Positions 51,301 through 63,149 of a stretch of 64,000 nt of DNA are shown here, in pieces. How positions within the stretch are numbered: position 1 is the first letter of the stretch; every line of letters starts with the position of its first letter. Origin of the DNA: Larus michahellis (Eukaryota; Chordata; Aves; Charadriiformes; Laridae); contig NC_133899.1 of assembly GCF_964199755.1 (NCBI RefSeq), forward strand, positions 25,399,446 through 25,463,445. Direction: 5' to 3'. The position numbers and the translations under genes were made by a program. Below the pieces are notes generated by a model. The model was not told the DNA's origin. It saw only the letters and a program-made list of their open reading frames with translations, and searched no databases.

Positions 51301-54300
51301 TTTTGGTGCAGTTAATTCTGTGCTCAGTGTTTCAGGACTCTTGGCAAGTTTTTTGGGAGGTCAGAGGAGGACAGAAAAGGAGAACAGAACAAACTTATTG
51401 TTTGATTTTTTTCAAAGTAATCTCTTTCCCAAACTACATTAAGAAACGTAATTAGTTTGCTTCTGCTATAAAACAAACTAATTTCTGAATGGCCTTTAAT
51501 TGCTAGGTGCATTGTGGGAATAACGTACATACACAAAACATTTATGTCTGGAAACATTATTAACCTACTGAGTAAACTCATGAAAGCTTCTTTTGAGCTG
51601 TTTAATCTTTGCAGTCATGAATGCCTTATAAAAGTTTTTCACCCCCTGTCCGGATACTTTAATTCATCAAAACTTTAAGCTTAAAATTCTCATGTCGAGT
51701 TGGTTTGCAACGGGACCCTACACACCGAGAGGCCAGGAGATCCCTAGATCCAAACCCCTTTGCGTATCGGCATCAGCTTCCCATTACAGAAGACATGCAA
51801 ATAATTTAAGCCTGAAATCTGTCCTGCTTTTAAAGCAGTTGCAGCCTGTGTGGGAGGTAACTTGCTGGTAACTGGCTCCGAGTTTTGGATAAAATAATGC
51901 AGAACGAACTATTTGAGTGCTAAGGGCAGCCGTGGGGGACTGGCTCTGCACTGGCTCTGCCAGTATCGCTGCTGCTGTGTGCTGTCAGTACCGTGTGATG
52001 CGGGGACGGTTTCGAATGATGAAGTGTTCTAGAAATCAAAGTCATTCCTGCTAACATTTATGTTAATTTGGTCTCAGTTTAGTCACAGAGAAAAACGAAT
52101 GTGTACCAAACAGCAGATGACAGTATGTGCAGAGAAAAACAAATTTAAGTTGCTAAGAGTATCATAAATATCAGAAAATAAACTGTTCAAAGTGAAGAAT
52201 TATTTTACAGGGTCATTGAAATCATCTGCAGATGGTTGTCCTCCACTGCTCTTCCAAGCCAGAGCAAACAGGCTTTAAAATAAATTCCTGAATCATTTTT
52301 TCAAGGTCTGTGCTTTGATAACATCTGCAGTAATATAAACGCCTCGGCTTATACTCACCGTGAATGCAAAGTCTGAATTACAGTTGCTGGCTGTCTGAAC
52401 AGGCTAATGATAATCATTATATTGATAACAGCTTTGCTTGTGCGTACAGCACAAGGTACCGTGATTTATGGCAGGCCACTGGGTAGTGCTGTGGTAAAAT
52501 TTTAAATACTTACTTGAAATGTAAGTGTAGTGCTCTGGGAATATGGCGTCGAACTGGTATGAAACCTGGCAAAATTGGTTTATAGTAATTAATCAGAATG
52601 ATAGGAACATCATCACGAGCAGTTATTTTTTATCCTCATGTAAAGTACGGATCAATAGACCTTCCATTCAGTTTTTCTTTTTTAACAGTATTTTCTGTGA
52701 AGAAAAGAAATTATTTTGCTTTTAATTAGGGGAAAAAAAACAACTTCAAAAAGATCTATTGGGTTTGTTGCCAAAACGCAAAGTGGTATTTGCATTGAGG
52801 ATGAACGGCTGTCGCTCTCTTCTGGGAACTGTGGTTCATGGGCAGTGCTGGCACCTGCACCCCTGACCAGGGGAGGCAGTTTCTATATGGAGCTCCTAAG
52901 GATCCTCCCAGTTTTCTTCACTCCGCTTTGGTGCATGTAAACCGTCTCCTGCTATTTCGGAAGTGCTGCCACGAAGCCGTTCCTGCATTTCCTGGGCTGC
53001 AGAGTGTTCCCGTGGCCACTGCTGCTCCTTCTCCACGGTGCCAATTTCGGAGGCGATGGCTCTGCAGTGTCTGCAAGTGACCTGGGGTTAAAGTTGTTTC
53101 AGACAAAGTGATCTAAGGATGCGATTTGCAATATTTAGATCTAACAGAGAACTTTGCGTTACCTGTTGATTTTTCAAGCATCTCCTCTTCCGGTTCCCAT
53201 ACCCGTGCTTGGTTCGTATTGTTACGCTGTTTATGGACACGAACAAGGTCAGGTCCCAACTTTGTTAAGAGCACAAACACGCAGTAAGCGAGCCTTTCAC
53301 AAAGGGTTTAGGCTCTAACTAGACAAAATAAATGCAGGTTCAGAGGGAAAAAAACATTGTTTTCCCCATTTTATATAGGAAAAAATGGAGGCAGAGAGTC
53401 ACAGCACTCTGGGAGAAAGCAGAGAATCAAAGGAAGATTGCTGAGACCCAAACCCCATGGTGGTTCTTTTCCCAAAGGGGTGTTTAGATGTGGAAATCTT
53501 GTAGCGGTTGTTTTGGAGGAAAAATAGTAACGAACACTGGTCTTTCTCCAGCTTTTAGGAAAATTTTCTTGCTTTAAGACGAAAATATGGGGTGCAAAGG
53601 AGTGGAGGTGTCAGCTAAAGGTGAATTACTGGCAGGTGACTCTAGATTTCTCAGCTGGGTGAGGAGAGTTGTGGTGCTGGAGCAGAGGGTGCTTTGCTGC
53701 ACTTGCCCTTGGAAGCAAATGCTGGCTGAACTGGCATCGTGCTCGGCAGCGTGCTGAAAACCCCGCGGAAGGGAAGCTGAGCTGTTCTGTCTGTGATGCG
53801 TGGGCAAAGCGATACCGGCGGAGGTGGAAATGTATCTCCTGTGCTGCCCAAGGCCAGGGATCTAGTTCATGAGCTTGTGGCAGTTTCGGTGCTGCACAGA
53901 TTTTGCACGTGTACTCTCTGCCTTTTTTCTTTACTCCGACACTTTCTCTTGAACTCCGCAGAATGTTTCTACAAGCCCAAAGCACTATCAGGGTCCCTCT
54001 CTGGCAGGCAAGAAAGGATGCAATACGAGGCAATAAGTACTTCAGGGTTTGTATACAAAACTGCAAGAAGTAGGTGTGTTCCTGCAGGGGTTTCTGTCAG
54101 AGCAGCCCTGCTGTAGTTTAATCTTTCCACAGACTGTCTCAGCATCCGATGTTGGATGTTTGCCTGGATTGTAATCTTTCTGGATAGAAAATTAATTCAA
54201 TCCTCTCTTTTTGAAAACCAGCAATACGTATGTTATGACTTTCCATATTGTGATTTCTAATTTAAATAGTGAAAAAATAGGACGCTGGTTTATTTTTCCC

Positions 54301-57300
54301 ATACAGAATTATTTTTTTAGGATGGCAATTAAATTTCATACCTTAGGCACAGCACGGCATCTGGCTGTGCATAAGGATACATCCACAGGGGGCCAAAAAT
54401 GTGCAGAATTGCCTTTTTGCTTCTCAGTCCGCAAGATGTCAGTGATAATTGAATCTAACTTTCCTTGGGTTGACAAGAGGGTAGGACTGGGTCGAGAAAT
54501 TTAAAAGTATGACTTAAAGTAGAAGGTTTGCAACTTTCCCCTGCCATTTCCAAGCAAACAGTTCATTGTTAAACAGGAAAGGTAATTCACAGAACATAAG
54601 AATAGTCCTCTAGGTTAGACCATTTTTATGGTGCCAGTGTGTGTCCTTACCTGCAGCCTACAGCAGATGATTTAGGAAGACCATGAGGACAGGGAAAGCT
54701 CTGTAGTTCTTATGAAACAGTCCCTCCAGGATATACTTTAGGACCTTTAATTACCTGTAATTGATTTAAATCTTGAAACATGTTGCTACAGGTTTGACAT
54801 TGTTTGTGAGCAGCATATTAACAGCCTCAAAACACGTCCCAGACTGTCATCTTTAACGGTGGATGCCTCTCCGTTTCTTCCAACCAGTGTTTACGCTTGC
54901 CTAAATGGAGATCTGAGAAGGCTCCGTGGATGGATGTGAAATGGATCTAGTCATGCATGTTTCATAGCTTTTGCTTTAGAAGGTCTGATCTTGAAGCCTG
55001 AGGGCTCAAAGATCCTGCAGTGACAGTCCAAGGAGGTGTTTGCGTTTCCTAAAGTAAGATGCTGAAACAAATCCATAAAAGCGTAACGCGTTCCTGATGT
55101 AAAGACAGGTGAGGATGGTGGATGACGTGAATCATTCCTCAGCAGGAATCTAACTCTGTTTAACAATGAACTGTTTAACTGGAAATAGCAGGGAAAAGTT
55201 GCAAACCTTCTACTTTAGGTCATACTTTTAAATTGCTCAATCCAGTTCTATCTATTAGTCATGTATCAAAAGAAGAAAACATGTTTCTCTTACCTTTGCG
55301 TATGATGCAGATCCGTACTTTAAATCGAAATGAGCTAAGCACTGGTCTTCAATTCATTTCACCTCGTTACTTCTGAACGTCTGATGTAGAATCTGTTGAG
55401 ATGTGAGCATGCGGCGAAAGACATGTTGTGAATCCGTGTCCTGGCTTTGTTTGGAGTGGGTTTCTTGCTCCAATATCGCTGGAGTATAGTACGAAAAGAA
55501 CCTAACCTGCTCGCTCTTTTCTTTTCTTTAGGAAAGATTGTTTGTCAGTGAAGAAAACGTTGATGGATTTCTAGGCACTGTTTTATGCCCTTCCTTTTGC
55601 TCCCAATCAGCACTGGAAAGTCAGCCATTAATTGAAGTGCTCGATGTTACTGAGGACAGAATTCAAATCAGGTTGAAGGTAAGGATCTCTCTGGCAGTAG
55701 TATGTATTGCTGACTGATTTATGTACTTCAGCAAGATCGTATCAAACCTGACTGAAGCAGCTTTGTTCCTGTTTTGTCTTGATATTGCAGGGAAGACCGT
55801 GGAGTAGGGTGTATTTGCCAAGTATAAATGTCAGTTTTTAGAAGCAGAGATTCCCTTTTGTGCCATTTATTGTGACCAAGGGATTGAAACCTCCTGTATT
55901 TCATTGGGAAGAACAACTGTAATACAATCATTACAGACAGTGCTTTCTCCTTACGGGAATATGGCATGGCACACACATGCTAAATCTCTCACTGGTATTA
56001 AAATGAAAAAAATACTAAGTAACTACCCAGTATCCCTCATCCAGATAGACCCCAAATGCGTCCAGGTCAGAGCTGATGACAACGTGCTGCAAACAAATCA
56101 CGGCAAATGTCATTAGAATAAAAACCAGAATGTTCTTAAAATGGGACTAAAGAAGTGAATAATCCGCATCCTTCAAATACCCAAGAGTTTGGGCTCATGT
56201 ATGGAGCTCACGGTTAAAGCACGCTGTCTTTTGCGTGGACGCCTTTCTGGGTGTCTGGTCACCAGAAGTAACCTTACCCGGAGGGCCGTGGGGTCAGGAA
56301 GGAGTGGGGAGGCAAAGAACCTGGCAGCGGGGAGCCAAAAGGGCTCCCGAAGGTGGCCAGAGGGTGCTCAGTCATGGCCACTGCTCCACTCTCTGCCTTG
56401 TCGCGCAGCCAGAGAAAACCTTGAGGACTTTGTGAAGATTCGGGTCTCGTCATATTTATTTGGTTCAAGCATTTGAATACTTGGTGGTTTCCTGTTGTTT
56501 AGATAATTAAACATGGGACTATTCATCTTAACCATTGGTCCCAGGTTCACTGCTTGTCATGTTTAAGGCCTCATTCAGGCTCCCCTTCTTCCTCCGTCCC
56601 CCTGTCTGTCTCGGGATGCAAGGTGGTCTGTGTCTGAGGTCTGCCACAGGGTTAAAATATCCTCCCTTTGCAAAATAGGAGAGGGACAGACAAAGAAAAC
56701 AAAACTTTTGTTTTGTAAAGGGGAAAATGTGAGGTAAAAACCCCCAAATCAACTGGTATTTCTTGGTAGACACTGCATCAGAAATTTATTTAAAATTTTT
56801 CTTAAAGGAAGCACGGGAAGGTAATACGCAGGGACAATCAGGCTACTTCTGTAAACTGGAGACGGCAGATGTAGTTAATATATAGACAGCCTCTTGGAAA
56901 GCAAGTTCAGATGAAGCATGTGACCTCTGGAACCATGCTGGAGGACTGAGGAGTTACCCTAAAGATAGTGGCTCCAGCATTACTTGGCTTAACTGCTGGC
57001 ACTAGTGGGGATTGCACATAAACGTTTAAAATTCAGGTTGTTGGAGAGCAAACGTGGATGTTTTGGTACCTGAGACAGGAAAGCTAAGATCCTTAAATCA
57101 CTCCTGTGTTCATGGGGGAGAATCATCCAGCGCTGAGAAGGACTTACAGGCGTTTCTTCCACATCTTTCTGGAGCGAGCAGTGGCTTTGGGGTCAGAGAG
57201 GGCTGGGTGCGTGAGAGCGACTCAGTCTCCGAGTCCATGGGTGCAGATGCCGCCTGATCCCGACTGCCCACTGTCAGGGACATGGGAGTTTTCAGCCGTT

Positions 57301-58433
57301 TTTCACTAAAGCAGTCAATAGCTAACGGTGACACTGGGTAACGGCTGTTTAGATTCACTGGGTCTCACAGTTCATACTCTCCTGGGGCCAACCGCAGCAA
57401 TTCCTGGATTAACTCATGTAGGCCGATTGAGAAAGATGGCTCACTCACCAGTTACACCTTCCACATCCGACAGGAGGGTAATTTCCCTAATTGCAAGGTT
57501 AAAACAAACTCCTTGCAGTGAGAGTTTAGACGCCTTGGCTGATTTTTGTGGCCCCTGAGTTTTTGGAAAACAAGAGCCTGGGTGTGGTGAATTGCCCAGT
57601 CTTTCCCGCTGTTAATTGTGACAGAGGCTGTGGCCGTTTGGCAGCTGCCCAGGAGCGTTTCCTATTGCAGAGGAAACCCCGGGAAGGCCAACAAGCTCCT
57701 GCCACTCATTCCCACGCGCACTCCGGGGGCAGGAAAACCTCAGTGCTGGACTGACTCGGCTTTCTGAAGCATAGGTTGGAGAAACAAGTGTCTTTACAGC
57801 AGTTTTGTATGCCCAGTCCATTCCAACTGTAAAACAATACATTTATTTTCTCAACAGCCGCAGGAAGCGGCCCATTTAGAACGTGATGGAAAAGAAGAAA
57901 CGCTTAGCAGCTCAGGAGGAGATCTCACTGAAAAGACAAATGGCGACTACCCCCAAACGAAGGCCGAAACTGACGGTACTGTGGCTGACACAGCTGAAGG
58001 AGAACGTGCTACAGAAACCAACAAAACTTCCACATATTTTGCAACGGCTGAAACAATAGGAAAAGTAGGTTGTAGTTCACACCATTGTTTGCAGCATGAA
58101 CCTTCTGACACCACTTCAGCGATTCCTGGTGAATGTAGGAGAAAGGAACCGGATTTAGAAAGCGCTGTCACAGTAGGCAAGAGGGCCACGGCCGCAGACT
58201 CTGAAAAGGGAGCAGCCCTTCTGCCGGAGGGGCAGGCGGGAGCGGGGGAAGCGGCTGCGCTCGCAGGGAGCGAGGGTGGCTCACTGGGGAGCCAGGGTGG
58301 CCGGGACAGCAGACCAGCCTCCCCGCTTCTCCAAGAAGTCAACAGCCAGGACGGGAGCGTGCGGATCGTCAGGGATCACGTAACACACTGCCCGGTCACG
58401 TTTCAGAATTCTTTGCTGTATGAATTGGACTAG
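43800..58433 (+). CDS. DNAAF2: DNAAF2 (kintoun/PIH1D), dynein axonemal assembly factor 2 (complete, 3 exons)
   Basis: Exon 1 is 43800-45365 (522 codons), exon 2 is 55532-55678 (49 codons) and exon 3 is 57858-58433 (191 codons plus stop), all phase 0, giving 762 residues (human 837). The start MAGAGRLEELELSAEEAERL aligns with the family N-terminus. The PIH1 domain spans about residues 20-195 (GVEVRFVHPE, CYLNVCSNPQVG, LPYSLAPGRE, VYDVVFHP). A CS/p23-like domain follows at about 265-335 (VPRELVVTVELPLL ... FNKAQRQLLVTLPVV). A low-complexity linker leads to a second conserved block (about 420-565), and the C-terminus ends HVTHCPVTFQNSLLYELD as in mammals. The protein works with HSP90/HSP70 in the cytoplasm to fold dynein heavy chains before transport into cilia. 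The splice at 45365 (CTGCAG/GTAACA) is needed: the uninterrupted frame runs 24 codons into intron 1. Exon 1 is very GC-rich and exons 2-3 are not. Confidence 0.97.
47922..48252 (-). mobile_element. CR1 LINE 3' part
   Basis: Antisense CR1 3' end: CATAGAAAGACAGAATGGTT, TGGGCAGGGACACCTCCCAC, CCAAGCCCCGTCCAGCCTGG, CTCTGGGCAACCTGGGCCAG. The truncated 5' border is approximate, near 48250. Confidence 0.93.
54472..54576 (+). repeat. Inverted repeat, left arm
   Basis: A 105-nt arm pairs without gaps with the reverse complement of 55156-55260. By eye 90 of 105 positions match, and the inner 95 differ at 10. The shared core includes TTTAAAAGTATGAC and GTAGAAGGTTTGCAACTTT. Confidence 0.9.
55156..55260 (-). 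repeat. Inverted repeat, right arm
   Basis: Reverse-complement partner of 54472-54576, separated from it by 579 bp of dissimilar sequence, about 270 bp before DNAAF2 exon 2. Confidence 0.9.
55679..57857 (+). other. DNAAF2: DNAAF2 intron 2
   Basis: Unique intronic DNA. Its 3' end reads CAGCCGCAG, so two in-frame acceptors 6 nt apart are possible for exon 3. Confidence 0.7.
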
Positions 58434-60901
58434 TTTAATTATTTTAGGATTTCCTTCTGTTTTTGATGGTTACTGTGACTTCCACATGCTGGTTTGTGGT
58501 TCAGGGCTAAGAGTAGGACACGGGTTCCTACTGAAACTATTTTGTTTACACGCCAACTTAGAATACTTACGTTGTTAATTAATTTTTGAAGTTAGCAGGT
58601 CTGAGTTTTCTGATCCCATGTGTGGGCTCAAGCAGTTTTACTTACAAGGAAGATGCAGTTGAAGGTGAATCTGAGCTGGTGGAAGAAAATGCATCTTCAC
58701 TGTTTCCATAACTTTGTTAGTCTCTTGCTCCATTAAAGGGAGTATTTGTATATATCCTTTTTCCAACGGCTCCTTCAGGAATTGCTGTGTTTAGTCCACC
58801 TAGAAATGAGCAGCATTCATCATTTTTCAAACCTTTCATTTTGTGATAACTGCAGGATTAGGCTTGCGCTGATTTTTAGCAATCAAACAAAATTTCTAAT
58901 TACAGGGAGAAGTTCTAATTGGTTTCCTAGAAGTAATCAACATGTATACCATGTATTCCATCCTAGTACATCACTTCAGAACACAGTGCCCAACCATACC
59001 CCAGTCTGTCAACTGAACAAATTCAATTGCACAATAAAAAACATCCTCTCTTGTTGCGCGTCTGCTACTAAGTATTTACCATTTGTAAAATGGATTCACT
59101 TTATCCAGATCAGATTTACTTTTCACAAACAGTTCCCCAGGAGCTTCAGCACCCTGGTTGCCGGCTCATCTCCCTAAAGTGCGATAACCAAAAGAACGTA
59201 TCTAACAATAATAAACTTTCAGTTCCTTTTCTTGCTGTTCCTGAAATAACTTCTGTTTTCTTTCGGGTTGTACAGGACACAAATGTGCTTTAGAGGAATT
59301 TGACTTGTTTCACAGCTGAAACGTTGCAGTCGTCTGTTAAAGGGGAGGGCTGGCAGTGGGGGTAGGTAGTGGAAGCCCCAGCTGGAGGAGGTGGGTGTTT
59401 GCTGGGTTACGTTTCCCACCCTGGGGGGAGGCAGCGCTTCAGCCTCCGCCCTGACTCTCTGCAACTGTGAACATGGAGCTCGGACCAAAGCTGGTACAAA
59501 ATCACAGCCGTTCAATTACCCCTGGAAAACAAAAGAGCATTGCGGTCAAAATGAACATCTGCACGGTACTTGGGGGACTTCACAAAACTTGGCACGCTCT
59601 CAAGCGAAGGTTTAACGGCTGGATTCGCAACCCATAAAGCAGGTGACAAATGGTGATAGAAGGAAAACCCTGCTACACGCCCTTCCAGGCAAAGTCACTG
59701 CTGTAGCCCGAGTCCTAAGAGCACCAACCCCACTTTTTCTAATTAAATAACTGAAGTTTTTTTTCCCTCCAAATCTCATAGCATAAAATCTACCTCTAAA
59801 TATTTCACGTCTGTCACCTTAGTGCAGCATTTTCCTTCTCTGTTCTACAAAAAGCTTCTTATGTCCTATCAGTGGCGCTTCAAAGTGCCGTGCCATTAAA
59901 GCAGCCGAACCACTAGACTTAAAACGGGCAAGGAAGTGTTGGATGTTAACGAACAGCCCTGCTCTCCCCGCTCCAGCTCAGTGTGTTCCCATTACACAGC
60001 AGTATTTTTTTACTGGTCGCTTTATACCGCCAACTAATTTGAAAGTGAACTTTTTTTTTTTGGATCCAAACAAAAGAGGTGTCATGCCACGCGTTTGTTA
60101 CTCTATTCTGCCTCAATTAGCGAGTGTCATTAAAAATTTAATGAAGTTAAATGCACACTACTAGAACGAGTGATGGCATGTGTTCAGCCCTCTGGATTAA
60201 AGAAAAGACCCCCCCCCGCCTGCCCCGGCCCTGACTTTCTAGCAACACAAGATGACATCATCTGTTTTGTGAGAATCAAGAACTTCTCTGGTATTACAAA
60301 ACAACTGAATTTTATTTCGGCAGAACTAAAAAAATCGTATATTTATCTACATTGTAGTAAAAACAATGCTTTTTTAAGATTTTTTTTTTTTCCTTCATAT
60401 ATTCATCAACACATCGCAACCAAACCGGGACGCGGGTACGGGGCATGAGGTGACCGCGGGCGGGACGGATGGTGGGACGGCGCTGGCGGAGTTGACATGC
60501 AAAGCCTGGCTCCCACGGGGCTCGGTCCCATCGCTCGCTCTTCGCCACCCCCCGCCGCGGGCAGCACCACTCTGCCCCCAACGGGGAAAACCCCGCACCA
60601 GAGCGCCACGAGCACCAGAAAAGATGCACTTCAACACATTTTCTCCTCCTCTGAGGAAACACAGCACTTTTTGCGCACGGGCCGCGGCGATGCTCTGAGC
60701 GGCCTGGCAGCAGCAAGTGACCCGTTTCCAAAACGTGGTTGCCGAACATGAAAGATTACTATTTTGGGACACCTTTTACAAGAATGTTTATTCATATTAA
60801 AGCAGAAACCAACTCATAAATGCTTTTTATACACGTGTGCCTGTAAAAGACAGTACGGAACAACTCAAAAAAAAAAAAAAAAAAGGCTGCGAGACCGATC
60901 C
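58434..60901. other. Tail-to-tail spacer, DNAAF2 and MGAT2 3' UTRs
   Basis: Contains plus-strand polyA signal candidates for DNAAF2 at 59033-59038 and 59210-59215. Minus-strand candidates for MGAT2 lie at 60787-60792 and 60311-60316. A GC-rich patch lies at about 60420-60620. No gene was recognised. Confidence 0.65.
60787..60792 (-). terminator. MGAT2: MGAT2 polyadenylation signal candidate
   Basis: AATAAA on the minus strand, about 110 nt after the MGAT2 stop. A U18 run (plus-strand A18, 60867-60884) sits between the stop and the signal. A second AATAAA at 60311-60316 would give a longer 3' UTR. Confidence 0.5.
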
Positions 60902-62233
60902 TCACTGAAGTCTGCGGTAACTTTTACAGAGTTCATGGTCCCTAATATCTCCCCACCCTCCATTTTTCACATGAGGGGACAGGGGTGCCATGGAGTACCT
61001 TTTACTGACACTCATCGTTTCGGGAAACAGGTACTGATGGTTGCTGTTCAAGAGAGAGTCAATTTTGGCACTCTGGGTGGACGGTCTGCAGGATTTCTTG
61101 TGGTGCATGCCACAGTCCCCCGTGTGAAAAATCCTGGGGATTTCGGGAACCAGCACTTTCCAGAACTTTGGAAGACAAGAGACAGTCAAGTGCTGCAGAG
61201 TCCAGTCCCAGTTGTAGTCGTCGTAGGTGCAGAAGGCATCCGTGCACTCGATGAGCTTCTGGTAGGTGTCTCTGCTGAAGGCCATGCCCATGTTGTGCTC
61301 CGTGGACTTCCACGTCTTCATCTCCACCTTATCGGCGCGGCCGGCGAAGCCGCCGCGGACGGGGCTGTAGGTGCCCAAGGAGACGATCTGGCACTCGGGG
61401 CACTCCTGCTCGCGCAGGGCCCAGAGCTTTTTGAGGACGTGGTAGAAGTCGGGTGCCAGGTAGTGGTCCTCCTCCAGGAAGAGGACGGGCCCAGTGTGTT
61501 CCCGCAACGCCCGCACCCGCTCCCAGACGAAATGCAGCTTCCACCACCAGTGGTGCTTGGTCTGGGAGAAACGAGCTTCCCGGTAGTGCCCGAAGGAGTC
61601 GGGGTACTCGGCGTTGATGCAGCCCATGCGCAGGGCTGCCGCCTTGCCCACGTCGCGGGGGCAGTCGCGGGGGTCGTGGCCGGGGAACTCGCGGGGGTAG
61701 AGCTGGATGCTGAAGGGGAAGAAGACCTGCAGGACGGGGCAGAAGTCCACGCCCGCCGCCAGCCGGTTGAGCTCCTCGGCCCACAGGTCGTGGCTCAGCA
61801 CCAGCAGCACGTTCTCCACTCCCGCCGCCCGCCGCAGCGACTCCAGCAGCAGCCGCAGGTGCTCGGCTCGGTCGTGCACCTGCACCACCAGCACCACGTC
61901 GGCGGCGGCGGCCCGCGCCGGGAAGCGCCCGGCGTTCCGCACCGGCTGGTCGAAGTTCAGCCGGTAAACGAGCGAGCGGTAACTCAGCGTCCCGTTCTCG
62001 CTGAGAAGCGGCGGTGCCGGCGATGCGGCCGAGGCGTTGGCAGCGGGGCGGCGCGGTGGCGGCTCGCTGACCCTCGGCGTCTCCCCGGTGGTACCGGTAC
62101 CGCCCCGCTGCTGCTGCTGCCGCCTCCGCCCGCCGCCGCCTCCTCCGCCGCCGCTTCCCCACAGCGCCAGCGCGCAGAGGGCCAGCGCCAGCGCCAGCAG
62201 CAACACCTTCCGCTTGTAGATCCGCAGCCGCAT
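60902..62233 (-). CDS. MGAT2: MGAT2, alpha-1,6-mannosyl-glycoprotein 2-beta-N-acetylglucosaminyltransferase
   Basis: Single-exon CDS of 443 residues (human 447, also intronless). The enzyme adds a beta-1,2-GlcNAc to the alpha-1,6 arm of GlcNAcMan3GlcNAc2, the committed step to complex N-glycans, in the medial Golgi. It is a type II membrane protein: a basic cytosolic tail (MRLRIYKRK), a signal anchor at about 10-26, then a Gly/Arg/Gln-rich stem. The GT16 catalytic domain runs from about residue 85 and includes QVHDR (118-122), the metal-binding EED at 254-256, KHHWWWKLHFVWERV, NWDWTL, and the end GGWGDIRDHELCKSYRRLQ. N-glycosylation sequons occur at N66 and N80. The start at 62233 is preferred because MRLRIYKRKV matches the conserved N-terminus; an in-frame ATG at 62413 would add 60 low-complexity residues. 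Confidence 0.98.
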   Translation of the reverse strand: MRLRIYKRKVLLLALALALCALALWGSGGGGGGGGRRRQQQQRGGTGTTGETPRVSEPPPRRPAANASAASPAPPLLSENGTLSYRSLVYRLNFDQPVRNAGRFPARAAAADVVLVVQVHDRAEHLRLLLESLRRAAGVENVLLVLSHDLWAEELNRLAAGVDFCPVLQVFFPFSIQLYPREFPGHDPRDCPRDVGKAAALRMGCINAEYPDSFGHYREARFSQTKHHWWWKLHFVWERVRALREHTGPVLFLEEDHYLAPDFYHVLKKLWALREQECPECQIVSLGTYSPVRGGFAGRADKVEMKTWKSTEHNMGMAFSRDTYQKLIECTDAFCTYDDYNWDWTLQHLTVSCLPKFWKVLVPEIPRIFHTGDCGMHHKKSCRPSTQSAKIDSLLNSNHQYLFPETMSVSKRYSMAPLSPHVKNGGWGDIRDHELCKSYRRLQ

Positions 62234-62560
62234 CCTTCCCGGCGGCGGCGGCCGCCGCTCGCCCGCCGCCCTCCCGCCGCCGCCGCCGCCGCCGCCGCCG
62301 CTCCCGCAGGCAGCGCGCGCGCGCCGCCTCCGCCCCACGCGCATACGTCGCTGTACCTCATAGGGCGCCGCCCGCCCCGCCCCCGCCATCCTATTGGCCG
62401 CCGGCGCCGTCACTCAGGGCCGCTTCCCGCTTCCGCCGGGGCCCGAGGCGGGAGGCGCTGAGGGGAGGGCGCGCGGCCCCGGGCCCGCTCCCCGCCGGAC
62501 GGCCGGGAAAGCGGCAGCCTGATTGGTCAGCGGTAATTGGGGGTCGGTGATTAGGCAGAG
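62234..62560 (-). promoter_or_regulatory. MGAT2: MGAT2 CpG-island promoter
   Basis: CpG-dense, TATA-less sequence upstream of MGAT2. CCAAT boxes on the MGAT2 strand are at 62393-62397 and 62522-62526. The transcription start cannot be placed exactly. Confidence 0.65.
62274..62301. repeat. CCG trinucleotide repeat in MGAT2 leader
   Basis: About nine CCG units (CGG/GGC on the MGAT2 strand), 41-68 nt upstream of the MGAT2 ATG, in the presumed 5' UTR. Confidence 0.9.
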
Positions 62561-62615
62561 CGGGGGAGGCGGCTGTAATGGGGCAAATCGCTGCGGAACC
62601 GCAAGGACGGCAGAG

Positions 62616-63115
62616 GAAAATCCTTCTGGAGATGGGAGAGTAAGATACGGAAATGAAATCCTTCTAGCTTTGCAAGAATTGCATAAAATAATAGTGGAAT
62701 TGCAAAAATAAGATAAATCAGCCTAGCTCTGCAAGAGTGATACACAATAAAATAATTCTAGGTTTGCAGGGATGATATACAATAAAATAATTCTAGATGT
62801 GCAAGAATAATATAAGAAAATACTCACAGGATAGCAAGAATGAGATAAAATCATTCTAGAATAGCAAGAATAAGGAATTCATTATGGAATGGCAAGAAGA
62901 AGATAAAACCGTCCTAGATTTGCAAGAATAAGATACAGGATTGCTAGAATGATACGTGATAAAATCATTCTAGATTTATAAAATGAAGTCATTCTAGAAC
63001 CACAAGAACAAATCCATTCTAGAATTGCAAGAATAATACATGACAAGAGAATCACTCCAGAATTGCAAGAATGAGGTAAGAAAATAATTCTGGAATTGCA
63101 GGAATAATACACAAA
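62616..63115. repeat. Degenerate tandem repeat array
   Basis: More than a dozen imperfect units of about 25-35 bp built on ATTCTAGAATTGCAAGAAT followed by an A/T-rich spacer with ATAAAAT. CTAG-aligned units start near 62723, 62758, 62793, 62856, 62914, 62944, 62970 and 62993. AT-rich, directly beside the GC-rich MGAT2 promoter. Confidence 0.88.
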
Positions 63116-63149
63116 AAAATAACTGCAAAATAACAAAAATATTTTGGTG

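Larger units (their letters stand above)
45366..55531 (+). other. DNAAF2: DNAAF2 intron 1
   Basis: About 10.2 kb. It contains an antisense CR1 (47922-48252) and a long inverted repeat (54472-55260). The rest is unique sequence with scattered short open frames that resemble no known proteins. Confidence 0.7.

Noticed and set aside
60764-62461. 565-codon open frame antisense to MGAT2
   Set aside because: It is the GC-rich reverse complement of a well-conserved gene, with repeated low-complexity residues and no family resemblance.
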